From Pseudolysinimonas sp051954455 (GTDB lineage Bacteria; Actinomycetota; Actinomycetes; Actinomycetales; Microbacteriaceae): a stretch of 64,000 nt of DNA. Under the pieces are notes generated by a model. It ran no database searches. It worked only from the letters and a program-made list of their open reading frames with translations, and was not told the DNA's origin. How positions within the stretch are numbered: position 1 is the first letter of the stretch; every line of letters begins with the position of its first letter. Location of the stretch: assembly GCF_051954455.1 (NCBI RefSeq), contig NZ_JBQCHS010000002.1, forward strand, positions 23,689 through 87,688, read 5' to 3'. Positions 1-9,621 of this stretch are shown piece after piece. Made by a program: the position numbers and the translations under genes.

Positions 1-434
1 CACCCGGAACGCGAGCGCGACGCCGAGGCCCGCGGCGATGAGCGGCGTCGCGAACGACAGCGTGTCCATCAGCGGCTTGATCTGCGCCACGAAGGTGGGG
101 CGCGCGAAGTTGAAGATCGAGCCCTGGAAGAGCGAGACGTAGGCGCCGCTCACCGAGTTCCAGATCGCGAGGAACGTGTCGCCGGGGCGGGCGAAGAAGT
201 ACGCGGACGCGGCCTGCACATTGCTGTCCGTCGCCGCGATGAGGACCGCCGCGACGACGAGGGCGAGAACGATCGCCAGCACGGTCAGCACCGCACTGCC
301 GGACATGATCTCGCGGATCACGGTCGAGCCGAGCGGGGCGTCGGGCTCCTTCTTCGCGTTCGGCTGCTGACCGGGCTCGACGGTGTCGACGTGAGGCGAC
401 TCGGAGTGGATCGGTTCGGCACCGCCGGTGGAGC

Positions 435-438
<4 letters not shown>
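1..438 (-). CDS. ABC transporter permease (BMP/nucleoside type), 3' part cut off by the window edge
   Basis: This is the first 146 codons of an inner-membrane permease. I read it by hand on the minus strand from a GTG at 438 that overlaps the stop codon of the ATPase gene (GTGA). A hydrophilic N-terminus of about 45 residues is followed by a long hydrophobic helix rich in Val, Leu and Ala, and then a periplasmic-like stretch. The overlap with a duplicated ATPase and the nearby BMP lipoprotein indicates the permease of a nucleoside or simple-sugar importer of the NupP/YufP type. The rest of the gene lies left of the window. Confidence 0.8.
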
Positions 439-1949
<1,511 letters not shown>

Positions 1950-1956
1950 GGGAGCC

Positions 1957-1962
1957 AATCTA
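1957..1962 (-). promoter_or_regulatory. -10 box TAGATT of the ABC ATPase gene (predicted leaderless)
   Basis: TAGATT on the minus strand lies 7 bases before the ATG at 1949. The transcript would begin at or next to the start codon. The same spacing recurs at many host genes in this window. Confidence 0.5.
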
Positions 1963-2033
1963 TGTGCGCCGGCGACGGTGCCGGAATGGCGACGGGGAGG
2001 CCGGAGCGCTCCGGCCTCCCCGTCGTGATGCTG

Positions 2034-3170
2034 CTACTGCTTGGGCGACGCCTTCGAGGTGACCTTGATGTCGCCGGACTCGATCTTGGACTGGATGTCC
2101 TTGATCTCGCCCGCCAGCTTCGGGTCCACCTTGGACTCGAAGTTGTGGAACGGGGCGAGCTTCACGCCGCCGTTCTTCAGGGTTCCGACGTACGGCGTGT
2201 TGTCGAACTTGCCGTTCTTCGTGTCCTTGACGACCGCCGCGACACCCGCGTCGACGCCCTTCTGGACCGAGGTGAGGATGATGTCGTCGACCGTCGGATC
2301 GGTCTGGTACACATCCGCGTCGACGCCGACCAGGACCGAACCCTTGTTCTGGTCCTTGATCGCCTCGGCCGCGCTCTGGTAGATCGGACCGCCGACGGGC
2401 ATCAGCACGTCCGCGTTCTGGTCGAGCAGGCCCTGCGCGGCGGTCTTCGCCTCGACGCCGGCCGCGAAGCCGCCGGTGAAGACGCCGGTCTGGCTGTCGA
2501 CGTCCCAGCCGACGACCTTGACGTCCTTGCCCTTCTGCTGGTTGAAGTACTTGACGCCCTCGGCGAAGCCGTCCATGAAGATCGTCACGGGCGGGATCTG
2601 CAGGCCGCCGAAGGTGCCGACGACGCCGGTCTTCGAGTAGCTCGCTGCCGCATAGCCGCCGAGGAACGCCGCCTGCGCGGTGTCGAACAGGATCGGCTTG
2701 CCGTTCTTGACGTCGACCTTGCCGTCGCCGGTGGGCTTGCCGTCCTTGTCGGTCGCGCCCTCGTTGTCGAGCGCGTCGTCGACGATGGCGAACTTGATGT
2801 CCGGGTTGGCCTTGGCCGCGGTGTCGGTCGCCTGCGACAGGTTGAAGCCGACCGTGACGATCAGGTTGCAGTTGGCGCTCACGAGGGTGTTGATGTTCGG
2901 CGCGTAGTCGTCGGCGCTGCCCGACTGGACGTGCTTCTCCTTGACCCCGAGGTCCTTGGCCGCCGACTGGAGGCCCTGCAGGCCGAGCTGGTTGAACGAG
3001 TGGTCGTCGAAGCCGCCGTCGTCCGAGACCATGCACGGCAGGAACTTGGAATTGCTGTCGCCGCCCGAGGTGGTGCCCGTGGGAGCCGCCGCGCAGCCGA
3101 CGAGGGTCAACGCGCCCGCGGCGATCGCCGCGAGGCCGACCAGCGAGGCCTTCCGCGAGGTGAGTGTCAC
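2034..3170 (-). CDS. BMP family substrate-binding lipoprotein (nucleoside/simple-sugar importer)
   Basis: This 378-residue exported lipoprotein captures the substrate for the ABC importer encoded downstream. It has a positively charged N-terminus, a hydrophobic signal segment and a lipobox LVGC with the lipidated Cys at about residue 26, then a Ser/Gly/Thr linker. The body is of the basic-membrane-protein (Bmp/Med) type: an early DDGGFDDHSFNQ-like motif and later VGGPIYQSAAE and GVDADVYQ motifs. I chose the GTG at 3170 because GGAGGA sits 6 bases before it; a TTG at 3182 would put the start inside that ribosome-binding site. The gene order lipoprotein, ATPase, permease fits a BMP operon, though the 85-bp gap and a separate -10 suggest some independent expression of the ATPase. 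Confidence 0.9.
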   Translation of the reverse strand: MTLTSRKASLVGLAAIAAGALTLVGCAAAPTGTTSGGDSNSKFLPCMVSDDGGFDDHSFNQLGLQGLQSAAKDLGVKEKHVQSGSADDYAPNINTLVSANCNLIVTVGFNLSQATDTAAKANPDIKFAIVDDALDNEGATDKDGKPTGDGKVDVKNGKPILFDTAQAAFLGGYAAASYSKTGVVGTFGGLQIPPVTIFMDGFAEGVKYFNQQKGKDVKVVGWDVDSQTGVFTGGFAAGVEAKTAAQGLLDQNADVLMPVGGPIYQSAAEAIKDQNKGSVLVGVDADVYQTDPTVDDIILTSVQKGVDAGVAAVVKDTKNGKFDNTPYVGTLKNGGVKLAPFHNFESKVDPKLAGEIKDIQSKIESGDIKVTSKASPKQ

Positions 3171-3218
3171 TGTGTCCTCCAAGATTCACGCCGGGCAAGG
3201 GGCACGGCGAAGTGATTG

Positions 3219-3234
3219 CACATTACCCAATGTG
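3219..3234. promoter_or_regulatory. Perfect 6-bp inverted repeat upstream of the BMP lipoprotein gene
   Basis: CACATT-ACCC-AATGTG lies about 50 bp upstream of the lipoprotein start, in the promoter region between the divergent-facing ends of two gene groups. It could be a transcription-factor operator. No regulator gene lies beside it, so this is only a sequence observation. Confidence 0.3.
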
Positions 3235-3311
3235 ACGTGCCGCGCCGACCCGCGGAACCGGACCGCATCGCAAGAGTTACAAACCGGAAATCCGGCGCTC
3301 ATCCGAGCGCG

Positions 3312-4427
3312 TCAGAGCACCTCGCTCCGCCCGCTGAGCTTGAGCGCGTCGACCACGCTCTTGACCCGTTGGGCGTGCTCGCTGGTGGTGACGAGGAGCG
3401 CGTCCGGGGTGTCGACGACGACGATGTCCTGCACCCCGATGAGCGAGATGACGCGCTTCGACTGGCTCACGACGATGCCGCTCGCGTGGTCGGAGAGCAC
3501 GGTGGCGCCGTCGGCCAGGATCGCCAGCTCACCGGCGCGACCGCCGGAGCGCAGCTTCGCGATCGACGCGAAGTCGCCCACGTCGTCCCAGTCGAAGTCG
3601 CCAGGGATGACGACGAGCTTGCCGACCCTCGCCGCCGGCTCCGCGACGCTGTAGTCGATCGCGATCTTCTCGAGGTGGGGCCAGATCCGATCGACGGCCG
3701 GGCCGCGGGCCGCGGGATCGTCCCATGCCTCGGCGAGCTCCTCGAGGCCGGCAACGAGATCGGGCTTGGCCCCTCTCATCTGCTCGAGCAGCACATCGGC
3801 GCGCGCGATGAACATGCTCGCGTTCCAGAGGTAGTCGCCCTCGGCGAGATACCGGCGCGCCGTGGCGAGATCGGGCTTCTCGACGAAGCCGGTCACGGTC
3901 CGGGCGTCGTGGGCGCCGTCGATCTCGGCGGCGTCGCCGGCGCGGATGTAGCCGAAGCCGATCGCCGGTTCGGTCGGAGTGATGCCGATGAGGGCGATGC
4001 GACCGGCACGGGCGGCCGCGACGGCGTGGGTGACGGAGCGCCGGAAGCCGCGGACGTCGGCGATGACGTGGTCGGCGGCGAACGATCCGATGATCACGTC
4101 CGGCTCGCGCTTGCGGAGAATCGCGGCCGCGAGGCCGATCGCCGCCGACGAATCCTTCGGCTCGCTCTCGAGCACGACGTTCACATCGCGCAGCTCGGGC
4201 AGCTGCGCCTCGACCGCTGCCCGGTGTGCGCGACCCGTGACGACCATGATCCGCTGCTCGCCGCTCAGCGGGGCGAGCCGGTCCCACGTGCCGCGGAGGA
4301 GCGTCGACCCGGAGCCCGTGAGGTCGTGCAGGAACTTCGGCGCGTCCGCCCGCGACAGCGGCCAGAGCCGCGAGCCGATCCCGCCCGCCGGGATGATGGA
4401 GTAGAACCCGTCGAGCGCTGCATCCAT
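3312..4427 (-). CDS. manC: Mannose-1-phosphate guanylyltransferase
   Basis: This 371-residue cytoplasmic enzyme makes GDP-mannose from mannose-1-phosphate and GTP. The nucleotide-binding signature GGIGSRLWPLSRADAPKF lies at about residues 15-32. Further sugar-nucleotidyltransferase motifs include SFAADH, GFGYI, FVEKP and WNASMF. The length fits the single-domain GMP pyrophosphorylases; no isomerase domain is fused. It is divergent from a GDP-mannose-type glycosyltransferase, so the pair may supply mannosylated phosphoinositides or glycolipids (inference from context). A TAAGGT -10 box 6 bases before the ATG predicts a leaderless mRNA. Confidence 0.92.
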   Translation of the reverse strand: MDAALDGFYSIIPAGGIGSRLWPLSRADAPKFLHDLTGSGSTLLRGTWDRLAPLSGEQRIMVVTGRAHRAAVEAQLPELRDVNVVLESEPKDSSAAIGLAAAILRKREPDVIIGSFAADHVIADVRGFRRSVTHAVAAARAGRIALIGITPTEPAIGFGYIRAGDAAEIDGAHDARTVTGFVEKPDLATARRYLAEGDYLWNASMFIARADVLLEQMRGAKPDLVAGLEELAEAWDDPAARGPAVDRIWPHLEKIAIDYSVAEPAARVGKLVVIPGDFDWDDVGDFASIAKLRSGGRAGELAILADGATVLSDHASGIVVSQSKRVISLIGVQDIVVVDTPDALLVTTSEHAQRVKSVVDALKLSGRSEVL

Positions 4428-4433
4428 GTCGAC

Positions 4434-4439
4434 ACCTTA
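4434..4439 (-). promoter_or_regulatory. -10 box TAAGGT of manC (predicted leaderless)
   Basis: The box lies on the minus strand 6 bases before the ATG at 4427, matching the TANNNT-N6-start pattern seen at several genes in this window. Confidence 0.45.
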
Positions 4440-4516
4440 TGCGGCGGGGTTTTCTGTTCGGCGCGGGTTCGTCCGTCGTTTGCGTGCCACGGCGTCGCCC
4501 GGTCACGCCCGCTCTC

Positions 4517-4522
4517 TAGCTT
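4517..4522 (+). promoter_or_regulatory. -10 box TAGCTT of the glycosyltransferase gene (predicted leaderless)
   Basis: TAGCTT is followed by CGCCGC and then the ATG at 4529. It faces away from the manC promoter, so the two genes are divergently transcribed. Confidence 0.5.
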
Positions 4523-4528
4523 CGCCGC

Positions 4529-5665
4529 ATGGGGATGCGCGTCGCCGTCATCAGCGAGTCCTTCCTGCCGACGCTCAACGGGGTGACGACGAGCGTCGTC
4601 CAGCTGCTGGAGCACCTGGCGGCGAACGGCCACGAGGCGATCGTGATCGTGCCGGCAGCCGGCTCGCCGCGTCGGTATGCGGGGTTCCCGGTGCACGAGG
4701 TCGCGGCCGTCGCGTACCGGCAGTTCCCGGTCGGCCTGCCGAACACCCAGGTGAGCGCGCTGCTCGCCGACTTCTCGCCGGACGTCTGCCACGTCGCCTC
4801 CCCCTTCCTCCTCGGGGCGCAGTCGATCGCAGCCGCTAACCGGCTCGGGATCCCGAGCGTCGCGATCTACCAGACCGACATCTCCGGCTACGCCCGGCGC
4901 AACCGGCTCGCGGTCGTGAGCGACTTCGCCTGGCGGGTCGTCCGCTGGATCCACGAAGGCGCCGACCTGACCCTCGCGCCCTCGTCGACGGCGATCGCCG
5001 CGCTCCGGGCCGCCGGGGTCCCGCGCCTCGAGCTCTGGGGCCGCGGGGTCGACATCGACACCTACCACCCGCGGCGGCGCATAGCGCCCGAGGCGCGTGA
5101 GCTGCGCGCGCGCCTCGCGCCGAACGGCGAGGTGCTCCTCGGCTACGTGGGCCGCGTCGCGCCGGAGAAGAGGCTCGACCGGCTCGCGGAGCTCCGCGGC
5201 GTCCCCGGCATCCGGATCGCGGTCGTCGGCGACGGGCCGGCCCGGCCGGGGCTCGAGCGGTCGCTGGCACACCTCCCGATCGAGTTCCTCGGCGCACTCG
5301 GCGGCGAGCGGCTGGCGAACGCCTACGCGAGCTTCGACGTCTTCGTGCACACGGGCACGGAGGAGACCTTCGGACAGACGCTGCAGGAGGCGCACGCGAG
5401 CGGCCTCCCGATCGTCTCGCCGCGCGCCGGCGGACCGATCGACCTCGTCGATCCGGGCGTCGACGGCCTGCTCTACGACCCCGGCGAGGACGGCGCGCTG
5501 CGCGAGGCGGTGCTGGCCCTCGTCGCGCGGCGCGAGCTGCGCGAGCGCATGGGCGAGGCCGGCCGACGCCGCGTCCTCGGCCGCTCGTGGGACGCGCTCT
5601 GCGAGCAGCTGCTCGACCACTACCGCTCGGTCATCGCGCACCGCGCGCTGGAGCTCGCCCGCTGA
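4529..5665 (+). CDS. Glycosyltransferase family 4-type alpha-mannosyltransferase (GDP-mannose dependent, probable)
   Basis: This 378-residue GT-B fold enzyme probably transfers mannose to a lipid-linked acceptor at the inner face of the membrane. The N-terminal acceptor domain starts with VISESFLPTLNGVTTSV, typical of GT4 enzymes. The C-terminal donor domain contains GYVGRVAPEKRLDRL, GDGPARPGLE and the EX7E motif ETFGQTLQE. The sequence resembles the MgtA/PimB group, but I cannot separate these by eye. Divergent manC, which would make its donor, supports mannosyl transfer. The start is the ATG 6 bases downstream of a TAGCTT -10 box. Confidence 0.82.
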   Translation: MGMRVAVISESFLPTLNGVTTSVVQLLEHLAANGHEAIVIVPAAGSPRRYAGFPVHEVAAVAYRQFPVGLPNTQVSALLADFSPDVCHVASPFLLGAQSIAAANRLGIPSVAIYQTDISGYARRNRLAVVSDFAWRVVRWIHEGADLTLAPSSTAIAALRAAGVPRLELWGRGVDIDTYHPRRRIAPEARELRARLAPNGEVLLGYVGRVAPEKRLDRLAELRGVPGIRIAVVGDGPARPGLERSLAHLPIEFLGALGGERLANAYASFDVFVHTGTEETFGQTLQEAHASGLPIVSPRAGGPIDLVDPGVDGLLYDPGEDGALREAVLALVARRELRERMGEAGRRRVLGRSWDALCEQLLDHYRSVIAHRALELAR

Positions 5666-5800
5666 GATGTGTCTCGACGTCGAGATGGTGAGGACCGCCT
5701 GGCCTGCGTCACCCCCGGGGCGGGCGTAGGCTCGGAGCATCCGATCGTGAGCGTCCGCGGCGTGCCACCCGCCTCGTCGCCGAGACACAAGGAGGAGTCC
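5666..5800 (+). promoter_or_regulatory. sdh operon leader and promoter region
   Basis: This 135-bp gap upstream of sdhC has a candidate -10 TAGGCT at about 5731-5736 and a strong Shine-Dalgarno GGAGGAG at 5791-5797, 4 bases before the GTG. No gene is seen inside it. Confidence 0.4.
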
Positions 5801-6250
5801 GTGTCGAGCCAGGTCGCACGGCCCGGAGCAGCCGCCGCGGGGCGCATCGAGCGCCCGCATCGCCGGGGCGGGACGCTCTACCGGGGCCGCGAGGGCATGT
5901 GGTCGTGGGTGCTGCACCGCATCACCGGCGTCGCCATCTTCTTCTTCCTCTTGGTGCACATCCTCGACACGGCACTCGTGCGGGTGAGCCCCGAGGCCTA
6001 CAACCGCGTGATCGACACGTACAAGCAGCCGATCATGGGCCTCGGCGAGATCGCGCTCGTCGCGGCGATCGGCCTGCATGCCCTGAACGGCATCCGGATC
6101 ATCCTCATCGACTTCTGGAAGCTCGGCCCGCGGATGCAGCGGATCATGTTCTGGGTCGCGATCGCCCTCTGGGTGGTGCTGCTCGCCGGCTTCCTGCCGC
6201 GTCAGATCACCAACATCGTGCTCGAGGCGCAGGGGATGGGCAGCGTATGA
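5801..6250 (+). CDS. sdhC: Succinate dehydrogenase cytochrome b556 subunit
   Basis: This 149-residue membrane anchor subunit of complex II helps bind haem and quinone. It carries the SdhC signature WSWVLHRITGVAIFF near residues 30-45, a haem-ligand His in the second segment (GLHALNG), and three hydrophobic helices. I chose the GTG at 5801 because GGAGGAG sits 4 bases upstream; the open frame extends 44 codons further but without family similarity. The stop overlaps the sdhD start (ATGA), so translation is coupled. The order C-D-A-B is that of actinobacterial succinate dehydrogenase operons. Confidence 0.93.
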   Translation: MSSQVARPGAAAAGRIERPHRRGGTLYRGREGMWSWVLHRITGVAIFFFLLVHILDTALVRVSPEAYNRVIDTYKQPIMGLGEIALVAAIGLHALNGIRIILIDFWKLGPRMQRIMFWVAIALWVVLLAGFLPRQITNIVLEAQGMGSV

Positions 6251-6684
6251 CCACGATCGAGGCCCCCCGCTCCCCCATCGCCCCGCAGAAGCGCCGCCGC
6301 ACCAACTGGGAGAAGTGGGGCTGGCTCTACCAGCGCGTCTCCGGCGTGCTGCTGGTCGTGCTGATCTTCGGCCACCTCTTCACCAACCTCTTCCTCGGCC
6401 AGGGCGTCCGCGCGATCGACTTCGCCTTCGTGGCGGGCAAATGGGCCAACCCGTTCTGGATCGTGTGGGACCTGCTGCTGCTGTGGCTGGCCCTCATCCA
6501 CGGCGCGAACGGCATGCGCACCCTCATCAACGACTACACCCGCCGCCGGTTCCGTCTCGTGCTGCTCACGCTGCTCGTGATCGTCACCGTCGGCCTGCTG
6601 CTCATAGGAACCCTCGTGCTCACGACGTTCGACCCCTGCCTCGACCACACCGTGGCGTCCCAGATCCCGCAGTGCAAGGCCTGA
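6247..6684 (+). CDS. sdhD: Succinate dehydrogenase hydrophobic membrane anchor subunit
   Basis: This 145-residue second membrane anchor of complex II has three predicted helices. The motif WLYQRVSGVLLVVLIFGHLF in the first helix and IHGANGMRTLINDY in the second match SdhD quinone and haem contact regions. Its ATG overlaps the sdhC stop by 4 bases, and sdhA follows after 5 bases. The short C-terminal tail ends in two Cys residues after the last helix. Confidence 0.92.
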   Translation: MTTIEAPRSPIAPQKRRRTNWEKWGWLYQRVSGVLLVVLIFGHLFTNLFLGQGVRAIDFAFVAGKWANPFWIVWDLLLLWLALIHGANGMRTLINDYTRRRFRLVLLTLLVIVTVGLLLIGTLVLTTFDPCLDHTVASQIPQCKA

Positions 6685-6689
6685 GCGGG

Positions 6690-8486
6690 ATGGAGTTCAC
6701 CGACGGGGACGTGATCGACGGCGTCCACTACCACCAGTTCGACGTCGTGATCGTGGGCGCGGGCGGCGCCGGCATGCGCGCCGCGATCGAGGCGGGCCCG
6801 AAGGCCAAGACGGCCGTCATCACGAAGCTCTACCCCACGCGGTCGCACACGGGTGCGGCGCAGGGCGGCATGGCCGCGGCGCTCGCGAACGTGGAGGAGG
6901 ACAGCTGGGAGTGGCACACCTTCGACACCGTCAAGGGCGGCGACTATCTCGTCGACCAGGACGCGGCCGAGATCCTCGCCAAGGAGGCCATCGACGCGGT
7001 CCTCGACCTCGAGAACATGGGCCTGCCGTTCAACCGCACGCCCGAGGGCAAGATCGACCAGCGGCGCTTCGGCGGCCACACCCGCGACCACGGCAAGGCA
7101 CCCGTGCGCCGGGCCTGCTACGCGGCCGACCGCACCGGCCACATGATCCTGCAGACGCTGTTCCAGAACTGCGTCAAGCTCGGCGTCAACTTCTTCAACG
7201 AGTACTACGCGCTCGACCTCGTGATGACCGAGGTGAACGGCCAGAAGCGACCCGCGGGCGTCGTGGCGTACGAGCTCGCGACGGGCGAGATCCACGTCTT
7301 CCAGGCCAAGTCGATCGTCTTCGCGACGGGCGGCTTCGGCAAGATCTACAAGACGACCTCGAACGCGCACACCCTCACGGGCGACGGCGTCGGGATCATC
7401 TGGCGCAAGGGTCTGCCGCTCGAGGACATGGAGTTCTTCCAGTTCCACCCGACCGGCCTGGCCGGGCTCGGCATCCTCCTCACCGAGGGCGCCCGCGGCG
7501 AGGGCGCGATCCTGCGCAACGCCTCGGGCGAGCGGTTCATGGAGCGCTACGCCCCCACCATCAAGGACCTCGCGCCGCGCGACATCGTCTCGCGCTGCAT
7601 GGTGCAGGAGGTCGCCGAGGGCCGCGGCGCCGGGCCGAACAAGGACTACGTGCTGCTCGACTGCACGCACCTCGGCGCCGAGGTGCTCGAGACCAAGCTC
7701 CCCGACATCACCGAGTTCGCGCGCACCTACCTGGGCGTCGACCCGGTGTACGAGCCCGTGCCGGTCATGCCGACCGCGCACTACGCGATGGGCGGGATCC
7801 CGACCAACGTCAAGGGCGAGGTCCTGAGCGACAACGACACCGTGGTCCCCGGGCTCTACGCGGCCGGCGAGTGCGCGTGCGTCTCGGTGCACGGGTCGAA
7901 CCGCCTCGGCACCAACTCGCTCCTCGACATCAACGTCTTCGGCAAGCGCTCGGGCAACAACGCGGTCGAGTACGCGAAGACGGCGGACTTCGTTCCGCTG
8001 CCGGATGACGCGGCCGACTTCGTGAAGGGCCTCGTCGAGCAGGTGCGCGGCGCGAACGGCACCGAGCGGATCGCCGCGCTCCGCAAGGAGCTGCAGGACG
8101 AGATGGACCGGAACGCCCAGGTGTTCCGAACCGACGAGTCGCTCGCGAAGGTGACCGAGACGATCCACGAGCTGCGCCAGCGGTTCCAGAACATCTCGAT
8201 CCAGGACAAGGGCCATCGGTACAACACCGATCTGCTCGAGGCGATCGAGCTCGGCTTCCTGCTCGACCTCGCCGAGGTGGTCGTGTACTCGGCCCGCAAC
8301 CGCAAGGAGAGCCGCGGCGGCCACATGCGCGACGACTTCCCGAAGCGCGACGACGAGAACTACATGAAGCACACGATGGCGTACCTGACGGGCGACCCGC
8401 ACTCCGCCGACGCCGCCGACCACATCACGCTGGACTGGAAGCCCGTGGTCATCACGAACTACCAGCCGATGGAACGGAAGTACTGA
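6690..8486 (+). CDS. sdhA: Succinate dehydrogenase flavoprotein subunit
   Basis: This 598-residue catalytic subunit oxidises succinate to fumarate with covalently bound FAD. It has the N-terminal dinucleotide fold GAGGAGMRAAIEA and the flavin-attachment segment TRSHTGAAQGG. Substrate-site segments follow (RRFGGHTRDHGKAP, QFHPTGLAG, MPTAHYAMGGIPTN), along with the GSNRLGTNSLLD motif and a complete C-terminal domain. The start is the ATG 5 bases after the sdhD stop. sdhB follows after one base, so all four subunits are one transcription unit. Confidence 0.97.
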   Translation: MEFTDGDVIDGVHYHQFDVVIVGAGGAGMRAAIEAGPKAKTAVITKLYPTRSHTGAAQGGMAAALANVEEDSWEWHTFDTVKGGDYLVDQDAAEILAKEAIDAVLDLENMGLPFNRTPEGKIDQRRFGGHTRDHGKAPVRRACYAADRTGHMILQTLFQNCVKLGVNFFNEYYALDLVMTEVNGQKRPAGVVAYELATGEIHVFQAKSIVFATGGFGKIYKTTSNAHTLTGDGVGIIWRKGLPLEDMEFFQFHPTGLAGLGILLTEGARGEGAILRNASGERFMERYAPTIKDLAPRDIVSRCMVQEVAEGRGAGPNKDYVLLDCTHLGAEVLETKLPDITEFARTYLGVDPVYEPVPVMPTAHYAMGGIPTNVKGEVLSDNDTVVPGLYAAGECACVSVHGSNRLGTNSLLDINVFGKRSGNNAVEYAKTADFVPLPDDAADFVKGLVEQVRGANGTERIAALRKELQDEMDRNAQVFRTDESLAKVTETIHELRQRFQNISIQDKGHRYNTDLLEAIELGFLLDLAEVVVYSARNRKESRGGHMRDDFPKRDDENYMKHTMAYLTGDPHSADAADHITLDWKPVVITNYQPMERKY

Positions 8487-8487
8487 C

Positions 8488-9327
8488 ATGGCCGAGACCG
8501 CCGTCGCCGAGAAGTCCGCCCCCGAGTCGGGCGCCGCCGAGTCGCAGGCGTCCGCCGCTCAGGCGCCCGCGCCCATCCAGGCCTTCAACGTCACCCTCAT
8601 CGTGCGCCGCTTCGACCCGGAGAAGGACGAGGAGCCGTACTGGCAGGACTTCGACGTCGAGATGTACGCGACCGACCGCGTGCTCGACGCCCTCCACAAG
8701 ATCAAGTGGGAGCAGGACGGGTCGCTGTCGTTCCGCCGCTCGTGCGCGCACGGGGTGTGCGGCTCCGATGCGATGCGCATCAACGGGCGCAACCGCCTCG
8801 CCTGCAAGACGCTGATCAAGGACCTCGACATCTCGAAGCCGATCTACGTCGAGGCGATCAAGGGCCTGCCTCTCGAGAAGGACCTCATCGTCGACATGGA
8901 GCCGTTCTTCGCCTCGTACCGCGAGATCCAGCCGTTCCTCATCGCGAGCGACAAGCCCGAGAAGGAGCGCATCCAGAGCGCCGCGCAGCGCGAGCGCTTC
9001 GACGACACCACCAAGTGCATCCTGTGCGCGGCGTGCACCTCGTCCTGCCCGGTCTTCTGGACCGACGGCCAGTACTTCGGACCGGCCGCGATCGTGAACG
9101 CGCACCGCTTCATCTTCGACAGCCGCGACGAGGGCTCCCAGGTGCGCCTCGACATCCTCAACGACAAGGAGGGCGTGTGGCGCTGCCGCACGACCTTCAA
9201 CTGCTCCGAGGCCTGCCCGCGCGGCATCCAGGTGACGAAGGCGATCGCCGAGGTCAAGCAGGCCGTGCTCCGCGGACGCCCGGACATCCCGACCTCCGAT
9301 CTCGCGCCGACGCCGCAGATGGCATAG
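8488..9327 (+). CDS. sdhB: Succinate dehydrogenase iron-sulfur subunit
   Basis: This 279-residue subunit passes electrons from the flavin to quinone through three iron-sulfur clusters. The plant-ferredoxin [2Fe-2S] ligands are in CAHGVCGSDAM followed by RLAC, the [4Fe-4S] ligands in CILCAACTSSCP, and the [3Fe-4S] ligands in the later CSEACPRGI region. An N-terminal Ala-rich extension of about 30 residues precedes the ferredoxin domain. It is the last gene of the operon; a strong hairpin follows 15 bases after the stop. Confidence 0.97.
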   Translation: MAETAVAEKSAPESGAAESQASAAQAPAPIQAFNVTLIVRRFDPEKDEEPYWQDFDVEMYATDRVLDALHKIKWEQDGSLSFRRSCAHGVCGSDAMRINGRNRLACKTLIKDLDISKPIYVEAIKGLPLEKDLIVDMEPFFASYREIQPFLIASDKPEKERIQSAAQRERFDDTTKCILCAACTSSCPVFWTDGQYFGPAAIVNAHRFIFDSRDEGSQVRLDILNDKEGVWRCRTTFNCSEACPRGIQVTKAIAEVKQAVLRGRPDIPTSDLAPTPQMA

Positions 9328-9341
9328 CCCGAACGCGAAGA

Positions 9342-9375
9342 GAGGCGCCGCATCCGTTCCCGGGTGCGGCGCCTC
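9342..9375 (+). terminator. Hairpin terminator after sdhB
   Basis: GAGGCGCCGCA pairs perfectly with TGCGGCGCCTC around a 12-nt loop. It lies just downstream of the sdhCDAB operon. There is no U-tract, as is common in actinobacteria. Confidence 0.7.
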
Positions 9376-9621
9376 CGTCGTCTCCGGGGTCCAGCGGAGC
9401 GGCGCGACCGCGCTCGTGCCGCGGAGCGGCGTGCGCCGCAGCAACGGCGGCGCACCAGCTGGCAGAGACGACTGTGGCCGGTGCTCGCGGCGGCTGGGAA
9501 TCACCGCGGGCACCGGCCTGACACCCCATGAGTTGGACGTCACGCGGGGCGGAGGCCTTGCGACCTCACTGGAAGAGACGGCGCCCCCGGCGTTCTATGA
9601 CGCGGGTCGCAGAACTTTTTT
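9376..9621. other. Gap between sdh terminator and the sigma-factor fusion gene
   Basis: About 246 bp between convergent genes. I see no convincing gene or repeat here apart from the sdh terminator at its left edge. Confidence 0.5.
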
